From Rhodobacteraceae bacterium HLUCCA08 (GTDB lineage: Bacteria; Pseudomonadota; Alphaproteobacteria; Rhodobacterales; Rhodobacteraceae): a stretch of 64,000 nt of DNA. This document shows positions 24,067-33,649 of the stretch, piece by piece. The position numbers and the translations under genes are program-made. Below the pieces are notes generated by a model. The model made no database searches, was not told the DNA's origin, and saw only the letters and a list, made by a program, of their open reading frames with translations. The stretch covers positions 126,001-190,000 of the forward strand of contig LJSF01000014.1 of NCBI GenBank assembly GCA_001314655.1, in the 5' to 3' direction. Numbering within the stretch: the stretch's first letter is position 1; each line of letters starts with the position of its first letter.

Positions 24067-25869
24067 CTAGAAGATCACGTCGGTTTCGTCGAAATCCGCC
24101 TTGTCGAAATTTTCGAGAAAGATCACGTCGCCCCCGCCGAAATCGATCCGCATCCCGCCGACCGTGTCGCTGGCCCGGTTGTAAAGATCGGTGGTGAAAT
24201 CGGTGAAGCTCCAGCCGATGAATTGCAGCTGGTCGATACCGTCCTCGAAATCCTTGATCCGGTCCCAGCCGCCGTCGATCTCGGGCCGGTGAAACCTGAA
24301 GATATCCGTCAGACCGTCCCCAGCGGCGGCACCGCCGAATCCGCCGATCAGGACATCGTCGCCCTTGCCGCCGCGCAGAACGTCGTTGCCGTTCTCGCCC
24401 ACCAGGAAATCGTCGCCCTCCCCGCCATCGATCGTGTCGTGTCCGGCGCCCCCGCGCGCATCGTCATCGCCAGCCTCGGCGAGCAGCCGATCATCGCCGC
24501 GATTGCCACGCAGCACGTCGTTGTCGGCGCCGCCGATCACGGTATCGTCGCCGCGCCCGCCATAAAGGAAATCGTCCCCCGGGCCGCCGCGGACGGTGTC
24601 ATTGCCGCCAAGGCCAAAGACCGTATCGTCATGCAGCATGCCGTCCAGGATGTCGCTGTCCTCGTTGCCGAGGATCCGGTCGTCTCCATTGCCGCCGCGG
24701 AGGCTGTTCTGACCGCCACCGCCCTTGATCAGGTCGTCACCGCCGCCTGCATCGACATAGAAGAAATCGGTCGATGCCCTGTCCCCGACGATCCGGTCGG
24801 CGTAGCCGCCGCCATAGACATGGCTAATGTCGTAGATATGTAACACCCCGAATCCGCCGCCTATATCCCGGCCGGTAAAGGCTTGATAAAACTCGATACT
24901 GCCATTGGCCGTGGACAGGACCAGGTAATCGTTCCCCTCGCCGCCATAGAAGGTCGTCTCTCCCGACCCCGGCACGAGGTAGTCGTCGCCCGCCCCGCCA
25001 AAAAACGTCACATCGCCCGAGCCGTTACCAAAGAACGAGCCGTCACCATGGATGACGTCGTTGCCCTCACCTCCGTAGGCGACGGTGTCATAATCGTAAA
25101 CGTATAATTGATCGTTGCCGCCCCCGCCATAGAGGGTCGAAGGGCCCGCATCGGTCAGATGCGATTGCGGGGTATGGATGTAATCGCGCTCCTCGCCGCC
25201 ATAGGCGATGCCGCGGTCGGTATCCAGATACAGATAGTCTTCGCCATCGCCGCCGAACAGCTGATCGAAGCCGGACCCGGCATAGATGGTATCATCGCCG
25301 TCCCCGGCTTCGATGACATCGTCACCCGGCCCCAGGTCATAGACACCATCAGAAGGTCCGCCGACGACGTCGTCGTCATCGGTCCGGGTCGCGTCCGGCA
25401 TCCTGTCATAGGTTATCGGATCGGACTCGCCGAACCCGCTGCCCGCGGCGGGCGCGGACAGGGCCGCGCGGGCGAACCAGCCCTCGAACGCCCCGAAATC
25501 CGAGAATTCGGGAAGCGCATCACGCCCGATCCCCACCAGGTAATCGACCTGGGTATCCGGCAGATGGATGTTCAGCGCATAGCTGGTCCGGGCGGTGCCG
25601 CCATCGTCCCAGTCGATCGCCAGGATCGTGATCTCCTCCGGCCCGTTGCCGTCGAAGGACAGCAGGATCGTGCCGTCCAGGCGAATGGTCCAGGCGCCGG
25701 TTTCGGGCGCGATCACCGGATACCCGGCCGGGGTCGTGCCGAGCGTGCGGTAGAAGAAATCGGTATTGGTGTCGGGCATCACGAAGTCGAGCGTCGTGGG
25801 TCCGATCAGCTCCGTGGGCGCGCCGAAATCACCCTGCCAGGCCCAGGTCGTCAAGGAATAGGTCGTCAT
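24067..25869 (-). CDS. RTX calcium-binding repeat protein (paralogue A)
   Basis: A 600-residue acidic protein that starts MTTYSLTTWAWQGDF with no signal peptide. Residues 1-160 are a beta-rich N-terminal domain. From about 175 to 520 runs an array of glycine/aspartate nonapeptides of GGxGxDxL type (GPGDDVIEAGDGDDTIYAG, GGNGDDRILGNEDSDIL and many more), interrupted by non-repeat segments. The C-terminus WDRIKDFEDGIDQLQFIGW...VIFLENFDKADFDETDVIF is typical of type I secreted RTX proteins. No protease or lipase domain is visible and no type I exporter genes lie nearby. It shares N- and C-terminal sequence with the RTX gene at 28 kb. Confidence 0.9.
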   Translation of the reverse strand: MTTYSLTTWAWQGDFGAPTELIGPTTLDFVMPDTNTDFFYRTLGTTPAGYPVIAPETGAWTIRLDGTILLSFDGNGPEEITILAIDWDDGGTARTSYALNIHLPDTQVDYLVGIGRDALPEFSDFGAFEGWFARAALSAPAAGSGFGESDPITYDRMPDATRTDDDDVVGGPSDGVYDLGPGDDVIEAGDGDDTIYAGSGFDQLFGGDGEDYLYLDTDRGIAYGGEERDYIHTPQSHLTDAGPSTLYGGGGNDQLYVYDYDTVAYGGEGNDVIHGDGSFFGNGSGDVTFFGGAGDDYLVPGSGETTFYGGEGNDYLVLSTANGSIEFYQAFTGRDIGGGFGVLHIYDISHVYGGGYADRIVGDRASTDFFYVDAGGGDDLIKGGGGQNSLRGGNGDDRILGNEDSDILDGMLHDDTVFGLGGNDTVRGGPGDDFLYGGRGDDTVIGGADNDVLRGNRGDDRLLAEAGDDDARGGAGHDTIDGGEGDDFLVGENGNDVLRGGKGDDVLIGGFGGAAAGDGLTDIFRFHRPEIDGGWDRIKDFEDGIDQLQFIGWSFTDFTTDLYNRASDTVGGMRIDFGGGDVIFLENFDKADFDETDVIF

Positions 25870-26054
25870 TACTCTTCCCGTTCAATCGTTCAGGTCGCCC
25901 GGGAAAAGGGAAAGTATCGGCGGCCAGGCCGCAAAAGTGCTTTGGCGCCAGAAAAACGCCTGAAAGCAGCACGCCCCTTCCCGAGAAACGCTCAATGCCG
26001 AGCAGTATAGCCCGGGCGGGGACGCGGTGTCACCAATGCCTGACGCAGCGTCAT

Positions 26055-26081
26055 CCGGCCCCGCCATCGCGACGGGGCCGG
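26055..26081 (-). other. Post-stop hairpin after the membrane protein gene
   Basis: CCGGCCCCG/CGGGGCCGG arms with a 9-base loop lie ten bases past the stop of the 550-residue membrane protein gene. Next to it, 26041-26053 is the palindrome TGACGCAGCGTCA, which lies upstream of the RTX A gene and could be an operator. There is no U-tract. Confidence 0.5.
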
Positions 26082-26091
26082 TGACGGGCGC

Positions 26092-27744
26092 TCAGTTTAT
26101 CCCCATCCCGCGCAGGTCCGGAGAGATGCGCGGTGTCAGGGTCGCGCGGGCGAAGAAGAACCAGCGCAGCATGAACAGGGCGGTGAACAGCCCGACGCCC
26201 ATCGACAGCAGCGTGATGATCGCGGCCTTGTCGCCCGCCGCGGCCAGCAGGCCCTTGGCGATGAACCATTGCGCCACCGGGGCGATGTCGACCTCGTACC
26301 AGGCGCGCTGGTCCGGCGGTGTCGCGGGTGCGAACCGCTGGGCGATCTCGGCCGCCAGGATTTCCTGCGGCGACAATTCCGCCGCGCGCACATCGTTTTC
26401 GGCCGCGGTTTCGAACAGCGACATCAGCACCGCGCCCAGGATCACCGCAAAGGCCAGGCCGACGATGCCCAGAACCAGCTTGTGGACCAACGACAGGCCA
26501 CTGCGGCGGGTCTCGACCGCCTCGCCCTCGGGAACGGCTTGGCGGAACCGGTCGGCGCGGCGTTCGGGCTGCGGTTCGGGGATGAAGTCGACTTCGAAAT
26601 CGGGATTGCGACGGCGCGGTTGGGCCGCGACCTCGCCCGGGGCTTCGACGACCGGCGCGCGCCCGGTCGGGCGCCTGGCCTTTTCGAAACCCGGGTCGAA
26701 TTCGGGGCGCGTGAAATCGGGGTCGTTCTGCATTTCGGAATAAAGCGCGGCGATGGCATCCGCGGCATCGCGGTCGTCGGCCGGCGGTTCAGGTGCCGCC
26801 GCCGGTGCGGGCGCCGAAACCCGTGCGGCGGCCGTTGGAAATCCTGTCTTTTCGGCCAGGCGCGTTTTCCAGGGCGGCTGATTGCCCTGCGGCGCGGGCG
26901 TGGCCGCGGCATCGCGCGCAGGGTCGGGCCGGCTTTCCGGCCGGGCGGCCATGCGGGCGGGTTTCGGCGCGGGCGCAACATCACCTTTGGGCCGGCCAGA
27001 GCCGACATGGATCACCATCTTGAGCAACCCCAGCACGCCAAAGATCCCGGCGACGATCTTGGACATGTCGAACAGGCTGAACGTATCGCCCTGGCGCGGC
27101 GAAAGCGCGGCGGCGCGGCCATCGACATAGGGAAAGATCACGATCGGGTCGCGCGGAAAGGCGCGGTTCTGCTCGGCGAAGCTGTCGCGGACGATCTCGT
27201 CCCACATGCCAAGGCCGCCGGCCTGGCGCCCGTTCAGGACCGTGATCGGCCCAAACCGGCCAAAGGCCTTGGCCTGGCTGGCCAGCGTCGTCCCGTCGAT
27301 CTGGTCGAAGTCGAAATCGCGGTCGGTGAAGATCGCGACCCCCACCACCTCGGGCCAGTCGGGGCCGTTCGCCAGGGCGTCTCTTTCGATCGGGGTCCGG
27401 TCCCCGTCCTGCGACGCCGGAACCGCATCCTGCGCCAGCAGCGGCACCATGTATCCCAGGTCATCGGCGCCGTCGCGCTCGATAGTGAGCTGATAATCCA
27501 TGGCCAGGTCGAGCTGCGCGTTGAGCCGGACTTCGTCGAAGGGCGCGACATGCACCTGCGGATCGAAAGCGGCGATATCCACGACCTCGGGCGGGCCGGC
27601 GGCGATCGCCGCGGCGCGGGCGGCGTCCTTTTTCTGTGCGTCGATCTCGGAATAGAACCCGCCCCCCAGGATCGCGGCCGCGATCAACACCAATGGCAGC
27701 GGACCAAGCCGCACCAGCCAGACCAGGAATTTCAAGGCGTTCAT
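26092..27744 (-). CDS. Large membrane protein of unknown function between two RTX genes
   Basis: A 550-residue protein I do not recognise. Predicted membrane helices lie at about 8-31, 228-247, 421-444 and 511-532. Residues 35-225 form a soluble domain with ordered secondary structure (ITVLNGRQAGGLGMWDEIV, PIVIFPYVDGRAA). Residues 250-415 are a Pro/Ala/Arg-rich, apparently disordered linker. Between the last two helices lies another soluble segment (SPQEILAAEIAQRF...). The topology suggests a scaffold-like envelope protein. It lies between two homologous RTX genes, with RTX A downstream in the same direction and RTX B divergent, so a functional link is possible but unproven. Confidence 0.7.
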   Translation of the reverse strand: MNALKFLVWLVRLGPLPLVLIAAAILGGGFYSEIDAQKKDAARAAAIAAGPPEVVDIAAFDPQVHVAPFDEVRLNAQLDLAMDYQLTIERDGADDLGYMVPLLAQDAVPASQDGDRTPIERDALANGPDWPEVVGVAIFTDRDFDFDQIDGTTLASQAKAFGRFGPITVLNGRQAGGLGMWDEIVRDSFAEQNRAFPRDPIVIFPYVDGRAAALSPRQGDTFSLFDMSKIVAGIFGVLGLLKMVIHVGSGRPKGDVAPAPKPARMAARPESRPDPARDAAATPAPQGNQPPWKTRLAEKTGFPTAAARVSAPAPAAAPEPPADDRDAADAIAALYSEMQNDPDFTRPEFDPGFEKARRPTGRAPVVEAPGEVAAQPRRRNPDFEVDFIPEPQPERRADRFRQAVPEGEAVETRRSGLSLVHKLVLGIVGLAFAVILGAVLMSLFETAAENDVRAAELSPQEILAAEIAQRFAPATPPDQRAWYEVDIAPVAQWFIAKGLLAAAGDKAAIITLLSMGVGLFTALFMLRWFFFARATLTPRISPDLRGMGIN

Positions 27745-27969
27745 GCTCCTACCCCAACCGATCAGGATATGTCAGGTCCCGCTCCACAAGGCGGATGTGG
27801 GGAACACCCTCGCGGCGAAACCGGGCGCGAATAGGGCACCGTCGGGCCGAAAACACGGTAAACGTGTATTCCGACAAGGCAGTTGCCGATCCGTTCCGGA
27901 CTGCTATCCTTTCGGGACAAGATCGCCAGCGGCCGATCGACAAGACCTGTTCAAGGAAAGTGAATTGCA

Positions 27970-29520
27970 ATGACGACCTATTCTTTCACCGGCATCATCT
28001 GGACCGGGCCCGACGCCTTCAACGCGACCTCTGCCGTCGAGTCGACATTCGAGCTTGTCGTTCCCGATACCACGACCGGCTTTACCTATTCCCTGACCGG
28101 ATTCGTCAGCGAAGTCGGTCTGCCGATCGTCGATATCGACCTGGATGCCTATTCGCTGTTCGCCGGCGGCAATGACATCTTCGGAGACGAGAATACCGAA
28201 ACCGAATTGCTGGAAGTCAGCTGGAACGACGGCGCCGACAAGACCGCCTGGTTGGTCAATGTCCACGACCCGGTCGCGGGTCAGGACTATCTCGTTCCCA
28301 TTGGCGGCGATGCCCTGCCCAGCCTGCCGTCGCTGGCGGCCTTCCTGAGTTTCGTCAACTCCGTGACGGTCGGGCCGGCCAATGCCGGCACCGGGTTCGA
28401 ACCCGGCGACGTGATCCCGCTGTCGGGTGTGCCGGGCGCGACGGTCACCGAAAACGACACGATCTTTGACCGGGACGTCCAGGAAACGCTGTTCGGCGGG
28501 CTGGGCGACGACACGATCTATGGCGGTTCCTCGGACCAGTTCGATTCTGCCTATGGTGGCGAGGGCGATGATGTCTTCATTCAGGCGGGCGGCATCGGGA
28601 TGCGCATGTATGGCGGCCCGGGCGACGACACCTTCAATGGCAACGGGGCGAGTGTCAGCGAAGTGTCCTATCAGGACGTCGCCGGCGGCGTGAACGTTTA
28701 TCTTGCGTTCAACGGTACCGATGTGGGCAGCGGCCAGGGGCGCGATTCCTTCTTCGACATCGGCACGCTTATCGGCAGCAATCATGACGACCGGTTGATC
28801 GCCGACAAGAACGGAACCGAAACCATCCGCATCTACGGTCAGACCGGAAACGACATCATCAAGGGCGGCGAAGGCGATGACCTGTTGTATGGCGGTTTCG
28901 GCAACGACGTGATCCGCGCCAATGGCGGTGACGACCTGGTGGTGGCCAGCAACGGCGACGACACGGTCCTGGGCCTGTCCGGCGACGACGACCTGTATGG
29001 TGGCCTCGGCTCCGACTACCTGTATGGCAATGCCGACAACGACATTCTTTATGGGGCCGGCGACGATGACTTCCTGCGCGGCAACCGGGGCAACGACACC
29101 CTTTACGGCGAGGAGGGCAACGACGACCTGCGCGGCGGCGGCCAGCAGGACATCCTGTTCGGTGGCGATGGAAACGACTATCTTCTCGGTGAAAACGGGC
29201 TCGATACGCTTGATGGCGGGGCCGGCGACGACGTGATGATCGGCGGCTACGGCGCCGGTGTTCTGGACGGGTTGTCCGATACCTTCGTCTATGTCGATTC
29301 CGCCGGCGGCGGCGGCGGCTATGACCGGATCAAGGATTTCGAGGACGGCATCGACGTGATCGACCTGACCTATTTCGGGTTCACCGATTTCGCGACCGAA
29401 ATCGAGGTTCTGGCCAGCGATATCGCCGCCGGGATGCGGATCAATTTCGGCAGCGGCGACGTGCTGTTGCTGGAAGGGTTCAGCAAGGCCGATTTCGACG
29501 CCGGCGACGTGCTGTTCTGA
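27970..29520 (+). CDS. RTX calcium-binding repeat protein (paralogue B)
   Basis: A 516-residue protein beginning MTTYSFTGIIWTGPDAFN, homologous to paralogue A. The N-terminal beta domain spans about 1-165, RTX nonapeptides run from about 170 to 425 (LFGGLGDDTIYGGSSDQ, GGEGDDLLYGGFGNDVI, RGNRGNDTLYGEEGNDDL), and the terminal domain reads YDRIKDFEDGIDVIDLTYFGF...LLLEGFSKADFDAGDVLF. That acidic, aromatic ending is the uncleaved type I secretion signal pattern. AAGGAAAG precedes the ATG. A GGGCC/GGCCC and a CCGCCCGC/GCGGGCGG hairpin (29562-29581) follow the gene. It is probably surface associated or released; its ligand is unknown. Confidence 0.9.
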   Translation: MTTYSFTGIIWTGPDAFNATSAVESTFELVVPDTTTGFTYSLTGFVSEVGLPIVDIDLDAYSLFAGGNDIFGDENTETELLEVSWNDGADKTAWLVNVHDPVAGQDYLVPIGGDALPSLPSLAAFLSFVNSVTVGPANAGTGFEPGDVIPLSGVPGATVTENDTIFDRDVQETLFGGLGDDTIYGGSSDQFDSAYGGEGDDVFIQAGGIGMRMYGGPGDDTFNGNGASVSEVSYQDVAGGVNVYLAFNGTDVGSGQGRDSFFDIGTLIGSNHDDRLIADKNGTETIRIYGQTGNDIIKGGEGDDLLYGGFGNDVIRANGGDDLVVASNGDDTVLGLSGDDDLYGGLGSDYLYGNADNDILYGAGDDDFLRGNRGNDTLYGEEGNDDLRGGGQQDILFGGDGNDYLLGENGLDTLDGGAGDDVMIGGYGAGVLDGLSDTFVYVDSAGGGGGYDRIKDFEDGIDVIDLTYFGFTDFATEIEVLASDIAAGMRINFGSGDVLLLEGFSKADFDAGDVLF

Positions 29521-29646
29521 CCGTTGCCGCCCGGGCCGGACGGCCCGTCACACCAGCTGCGCCGCCCGCCATCGCGGGCGGTCACGCCATGCCCCCGCGT
29601 CGGCATCGGGGCCGCGCGGCGGCATCGGATCGACTGTGTTGGAAAG

Positions 29647-29723
29647 TGGCGGACTGGGGAGGATTCGAACCCCCGACCCCTTGATTCGTAGTCAAGTACT
29701 CTATCCAACTGAGCTACCAGTCC
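29647..29723 (-). tRNA. tRNA-Arg (anticodon ACG)
   Basis: A 77-base cloverleaf on the minus strand: acceptor arms GGACTGG/CCAGTCC, D-arm GCTCAGTTGGATAGAGT, anticodon arm CTTGA-CTACGAA-TCAAG, T-loop TTCGAAT, and an encoded CCA end. Adenosine 34 would be deaminated to inosine to read CGU, CGC and CGA. Confidence 0.97.
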
Positions 29724-29833
29724 GCGGGGTGAGGGCGATGTATCGTCCGGACGCGGCCTTTGCAAGGGGGCCGGAGCGATTCCCGCGCGAATTTCCCCGC
29801 GTGACCCGGGCGATACCCTGGCCCGGGGCGCGA

Positions 29834-31246
29834 TCAGGAGGCCGCGATGTCGGTCTCCAACAGGTCGATCGCCTCGCCCCGGGGCAGGCAGATGGCGAAT
29901 TGGGTGCCCTCCGGACCGGTGCGGCGCAGTTCGAGCATGCCGCCATGGCCACGCACCAGGTCGGCGGCGATGGCCAGGCCCAGGCCCGACCCACCGCGCC
30001 GGGCGCCACCCTGGAACGGCTGGAACAGGTGGTCGACGGCGCGTTTCGGCAGACCGGGGCCGGTATCGGTGATCGTGATCCACCAGGCGGCGTCATCCTC
30101 GGTCGCGGCGATGGCGATCTCTCCGCCCTGGCCGGTCGCTTCGATCGCCTGGCGGGCGTTGCGCACCAGGTTCGACAGGACGCGATACAGCTGTTCGGGA
30201 TCGGCGCGCACTTGCAGCCCCTTGGGCACATCCTCGGCGAAGGACAGGTCGTGATCGCCGGCGGCCAGCCGTTCGGCATCCAGCACATCGCCGACCAGAC
30301 CGGCCAGGCCGACCCGGGCCAGGCGCGGGGCGGGTTCCTCGGCGCGGCCGAAGGCCAGGGTGGTTTCGCACAGGTTCACCGCGCGGGTGATCGACCCGAC
30401 CAGCTTGGGCGCCATACGCTGCACCACCGGATCCTCGGACCCCTCGATCCGGTCGGTGAACAGCTGCGCCGAGGTCAGGATGTTGCGCAGATCGTGGCTG
30501 ATCTTGCTGACCGCCTGGCCCAGTTGCGCCAGCCGTTCCTTCTGCTTGAGCGCCCCGGTCAGCTGGGTCTGCAGGGTCGCCAGCGCATCCTCGGCCTCGC
30601 GCAGTTCGCGCACGCTGGCCGAGGGGTGCAGCAGGCTGCGCGCATCCTCGGGGGCGGCCGCATAGGTCTGCATGTTGCGCACCACGGCCTTGATCGGCTT
30701 GACCAGCAGCACCCGGACGGAAAAGAACAGCAGCCCCGCCGTGACGATCGAGATCACGGCCGACAGCGCCAGGATGCGCCAGCCATACTCGACCATCGCG
30801 GCGCGCAGCGGCGCGGTTTCGAGCGTCACCTCGATCAGCAGCCCGCCCTGCTGAACCGGTTCGCCGATCACCCGGACGATCCGGTCTTCGGGGTCCCACA
30901 GCCGCGCCATGGCGTCGCGGATCAGCACCCAGGCGGTCGGGTCGCGCATGTCATAGGTGGCATGGATCGGCGCCGGAATGGGCGAGGACAGGACAAGCTG
31001 GCGCGCCTCGTCCCGGCGCAGCACCACGTTGAAGACCCCGGCATTCTTGAGCAGTTCGTATTCCAGCTCGGGCGTGATCATGTCATCGGCCAGCAGGGTG
31101 AGCGAGGCCAGCTGCGCCCGCTCCAGCCGGGACAGCAGGTAATCCTCGCGGTAGCGGGCAACCGAGGGGACAAAGATCAGCACCTCGGCGATCATCACGA
31201 AGATGACCGTCAGCACCAGGAACCGTCCGGAAAGCGAATTCAGCAT
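29834..31246 (-). CDS. Sensor histidine kinase, orphan
   Basis: A 470-residue inner-membrane kinase. TM1 is at about 9-28, a periplasmic sensor region of about 130 residues follows, TM2 is at about 157-178, and a HAMP-like linker (VKPIKAVVRNMQTYA) comes next. The HisKA motif is KISHDLRNILTSAQLF with His251; the ATPase boxes are NLVRNARQAI (N), DTGPGLP (G1) and GSGLGLAI (G2). No response regulator is adjacent. Start at 31246 is chosen because the longer frame would overlap the upstream gene by many codons. Confidence 0.93.
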   Translation of the reverse strand: MLNSLSGRFLVLTVIFVMIAEVLIFVPSVARYREDYLLSRLERAQLASLTLLADDMITPELEYELLKNAGVFNVVLRRDEARQLVLSSPIPAPIHATYDMRDPTAWVLIRDAMARLWDPEDRIVRVIGEPVQQGGLLIEVTLETAPLRAAMVEYGWRILALSAVISIVTAGLLFFSVRVLLVKPIKAVVRNMQTYAAAPEDARSLLHPSASVRELREAEDALATLQTQLTGALKQKERLAQLGQAVSKISHDLRNILTSAQLFTDRIEGSEDPVVQRMAPKLVGSITRAVNLCETTLAFGRAEEPAPRLARVGLAGLVGDVLDAERLAAGDHDLSFAEDVPKGLQVRADPEQLYRVLSNLVRNARQAIEATGQGGEIAIAATEDDAAWWITITDTGPGLPKRAVDHLFQPFQGGARRGGSGLGLAIAADLVRGHGGMLELRRTGPEGTQFAICLPRGEAIDLLETDIAAS

Positions 31247-31271
31247 CCGCGCCTTACCTTGTGGCGGCGGG

Positions 31272-32711
31272 TCAGGGCAGCCAGCGCTGCACCGCGCCCA
31301 CCACGCGCTTGACCAGGGGGCTGTCGAACAGCCTGGGACCAAAGTAAGCACCCGCGACGCGTTTGTTAATCTCTTGCAGCGTCGGATAGGGCAGAACCGT
31401 GTTGGCGATCGCGCTCATTTTCAGCCGGTTGGCGATGGCCAGAGCCCAGATCGCGATCAGGTCCCCGGCCCCGGGCCCGACGATCGAGGCCCCCACGGGC
31501 CGGCCGCGCAGCACCATCACCTTGATCAGCCCGGCCGCGCGGCCCTCGGCGATGGCCCGGTCATTGCCGGCGATGTCATGGCGCACGACCTGCAATGCGG
31601 GGCCATGGGCCTTGCGCGCCTGCGCCTCGGTCAGGCCGACCTGCGCCAGTTCGGGATCGGTATAGGTCGCCCAGGGGATATGCGCGGTCCTGGCCCTTGC
31701 CGGCAGGCCGAACAGCATCGGCCGGATGATGACGCCCGCATGATAGCCCGCCACATGGGTGAACTGCAGCCCGCCGGCGGCGTCGCCCACGGCATAGACC
31801 CGCTTGTTGGTGGTCGAGCGCAGGCCATTGTCCACCCGCACCCCCCGCCGGTCATGGGCGACATTCGCCGCCTCAAGGTTCAACCCATCCAGCGTCACGG
31901 CGCGGCCCACCGCCATCAGCAGGTGGCTGCCGGTGATATCGCGCCCGTCCTCGGCCATGACGCGGACCCCGTCCCGGGCCTGACCCGGGACCTCCTGCTT
32001 GCGGACCTCGCTCACCTTGGCCCCTTCGAGAATCTCGATGCCTTCGCCGCGCAGCCGCGCCAGCACGATCGCGGCCAGTTCGGGATCGTCCTTGCCCAGC
32101 GCCTTTGCCGCCTCGACCACCGTGACCTTGCTGCCCAGACGGTGATGCGCCTGGGCCATCTCCAGCCCGATCGGGCCGCCGCCGATGATCACCAGATGCT
32201 CGGGCCGGTCGCGCAGGGCAAAGATGGTTTCGTTGGTCAGCACCTCGACGTCCTCGATGCCCGGGATCGGCGGCACGAAGGGCCGTGACCCCGTGGCGAT
32301 GACGAAGCGGCGCGCCCTGATCCGCTTGCCGCCGGCCTCCAGTTCCGTCGGGCTGACGAAACCGGCCCAGTCGCGGATCACGGTGCAGCCCAGGCTTTCG
32401 AACCGCTCCTGGCTGTCATGGGGGGCGATGGTGGCGATGGCACCGGCGACATGGTCCTTGACCGCGGCGAAATCCACCTGCGCCTCGGCCGGGGCGATCC
32501 CGAACCGGGCGCCCTCGCCCAGCGCATGGGCGTGTTTGGCGGCGGCCAGCAGTGCCTTGGAGGGCACGCAGCCGGTATTGAGGCAATCGCCGCCCATCTC
32601 GCCGCCCTCGATCAGCACCACGCGGGCGCCCATCTGCACCGCGCCCGCGGCCACGCTGAGCCCGCCCGAGCCGGCGCCGATCACGCAGATATCGGTCTCG
32701 ATCAGCTCCAT
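31272..32711 (-). CDS. FAD-dependent disulfide oxidoreductase, MerA/Lpd-like
   Basis: A 479-residue flavoprotein with FAD motif ICVIGAGSGGLSVAAGA, redox pair CLNTGCVPSK, NAD(P) motif VIIGGGPIGLEMAQAHHRLGS and a dimerisation domain. At the C-terminus the HPT motif of dihydrolipoamide dehydrogenase is replaced by PYPTLQEINKR, with Tyr in place of the catalytic His, as in MerA-like proteins; the terminal Cys pair of mercuric reductase is absent. It is coupled by TGATG to the TVP38-family gene, an association common in proteobacteria. The substrate is unknown. Confidence 0.88.
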   Translation of the reverse strand: MELIETDICVIGAGSGGLSVAAGAVQMGARVVLIEGGEMGGDCLNTGCVPSKALLAAAKHAHALGEGARFGIAPAEAQVDFAAVKDHVAGAIATIAPHDSQERFESLGCTVIRDWAGFVSPTELEAGGKRIRARRFVIATGSRPFVPPIPGIEDVEVLTNETIFALRDRPEHLVIIGGGPIGLEMAQAHHRLGSKVTVVEAAKALGKDDPELAAIVLARLRGEGIEILEGAKVSEVRKQEVPGQARDGVRVMAEDGRDITGSHLLMAVGRAVTLDGLNLEAANVAHDRRGVRVDNGLRSTTNKRVYAVGDAAGGLQFTHVAGYHAGVIIRPMLFGLPARARTAHIPWATYTDPELAQVGLTEAQARKAHGPALQVVRHDIAGNDRAIAEGRAAGLIKVMVLRGRPVGASIVGPGAGDLIAIWALAIANRLKMSAIANTVLPYPTLQEINKRVAGAYFGPRLFDSPLVKRVVGAVQRWLP

Positions 32712-33445
32712 CACAGGCCCTCCTTGCCGCGCAACGCCTTGAGCACCACCGGCAGCAGCGCCAGCGCGCAAAGCCCGAGGATCGGCAACAGGATCTGCGG
32801 CTCGAAGATGATCCCGAGGTCGGGTGTCTCGCCGGCGGCAAAGACTGCGCCCAGCCCGGCTCCGACCGAGGTATAGACCACGGCGCCGGGGATGATCCCG
32901 AGGAAGGTCGAGATGACGAAGCGGCGCAGCGGCACTTCGAGGAAGGCCGGGATCAGGTTCGCCAGAAAGAACGGCACGGCCGGCACCAGCCGGATCAGGA
33001 ACAGCATCGACCATTGATTGGCGTCGATCCCGTCCTTGATGCGTTTCACGATGCCCTCGGATCCTTCGAGCCGCCGCGCCAGGGCCGCACCGACACCGAG
33101 ACGTGCGGCCAGAAAGATCGCCGTGGCGCCGATCGTGGCGGCGATGATATTGAACAGCGCGCCGGGGAAGGTCGCGAACAGGAAACCGCCGGTCAGGGTC
33201 ATGATCGTGGCGCCGGGCAGGGAAAAGGCGACGATCGCGGCATAGGCGGCGATGAAGGCGGCGACGCTGGGGCCGTAATGGGCATCGCGCCAGGCCAGCA
33301 GGGTCTCGCGGTGCTCGGCCAGGGCGGCGAAGGTCAACCTGTCGCGCAGCAGGACCAGCCCGGCCAGGGCCACCATTGCGATGACCAGGATGGGCAGGCG
33401 CCGCAGCAGCATGTGGTCTGTGGGTCGATGTTCGATGTCGCTCAT
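32711..33445 (-). CDS. TVP38/TMEM64-family membrane protein
   Basis: A 244-residue polytopic protein with the VTT/SNARE-associated domain: FSLPGATIMTLTGGFLFATFPGALFNIIAATIGATAIF in the first half, and WSMLFLIRLVPAVPFFLANLIPAFLEVPLRRFVISTFLGIIPGAVVYTSVGAGLG in the second, the re-entrant loop signature. Related proteins are transporters or lipid scramblases of the DedA superfamily. It heads a two-gene unit with the MerA-like oxidoreductase. Confidence 0.88.
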   Translation of the reverse strand: MSDIEHRPTDHMLLRRLPILVIAMVALAGLVLLRDRLTFAALAEHRETLLAWRDAHYGPSVAAFIAAYAAIVAFSLPGATIMTLTGGFLFATFPGALFNIIAATIGATAIFLAARLGVGAALARRLEGSEGIVKRIKDGIDANQWSMLFLIRLVPAVPFFLANLIPAFLEVPLRRFVISTFLGIIPGAVVYTSVGAGLGAVFAAGETPDLGIIFEPQILLPILGLCALALLPVVLKALRGKEGL

Positions 33446-33620
33446 CCCGGACGGTCCCGCCTTGTGTCGCTCATAGATGGCCGAAGCGCAGCCCCCGCGA
33501 CAGACCCATCACGCCCGGTTGATCGCCGGTGAGCCGCCGGCGCATGCCCGCAAGAGGTGGCGCGCCCGGCTGTAACATTGGCAAAGGTGGAAATGTTGCA
33601 GAAATCGACGGCCCGGCGCG

Positions 33621-33649
33621 TTGACAGGGCGGCGGCACCTCTCTAAAGG
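33621..33649 (+). promoter_or_regulatory. Promoter of rpmH-rnpA
   Basis: A perfect TTGACA and TAAAGG with a 17-base spacer, about 70 bases upstream of rpmH. The region between this and the divergent TVP38 gene contains nothing else I recognise; no DnaA-box cluster is apparent. Confidence 0.65.

Noticed and set aside
24300-25320. Regular short repeats resembling a CRISPR array
   Set aside because: The period is 27 bases (nine codons) in frame with the RTX gene and the repeats encode GGxGxDxL motifs; the same applies at 28480-29250.
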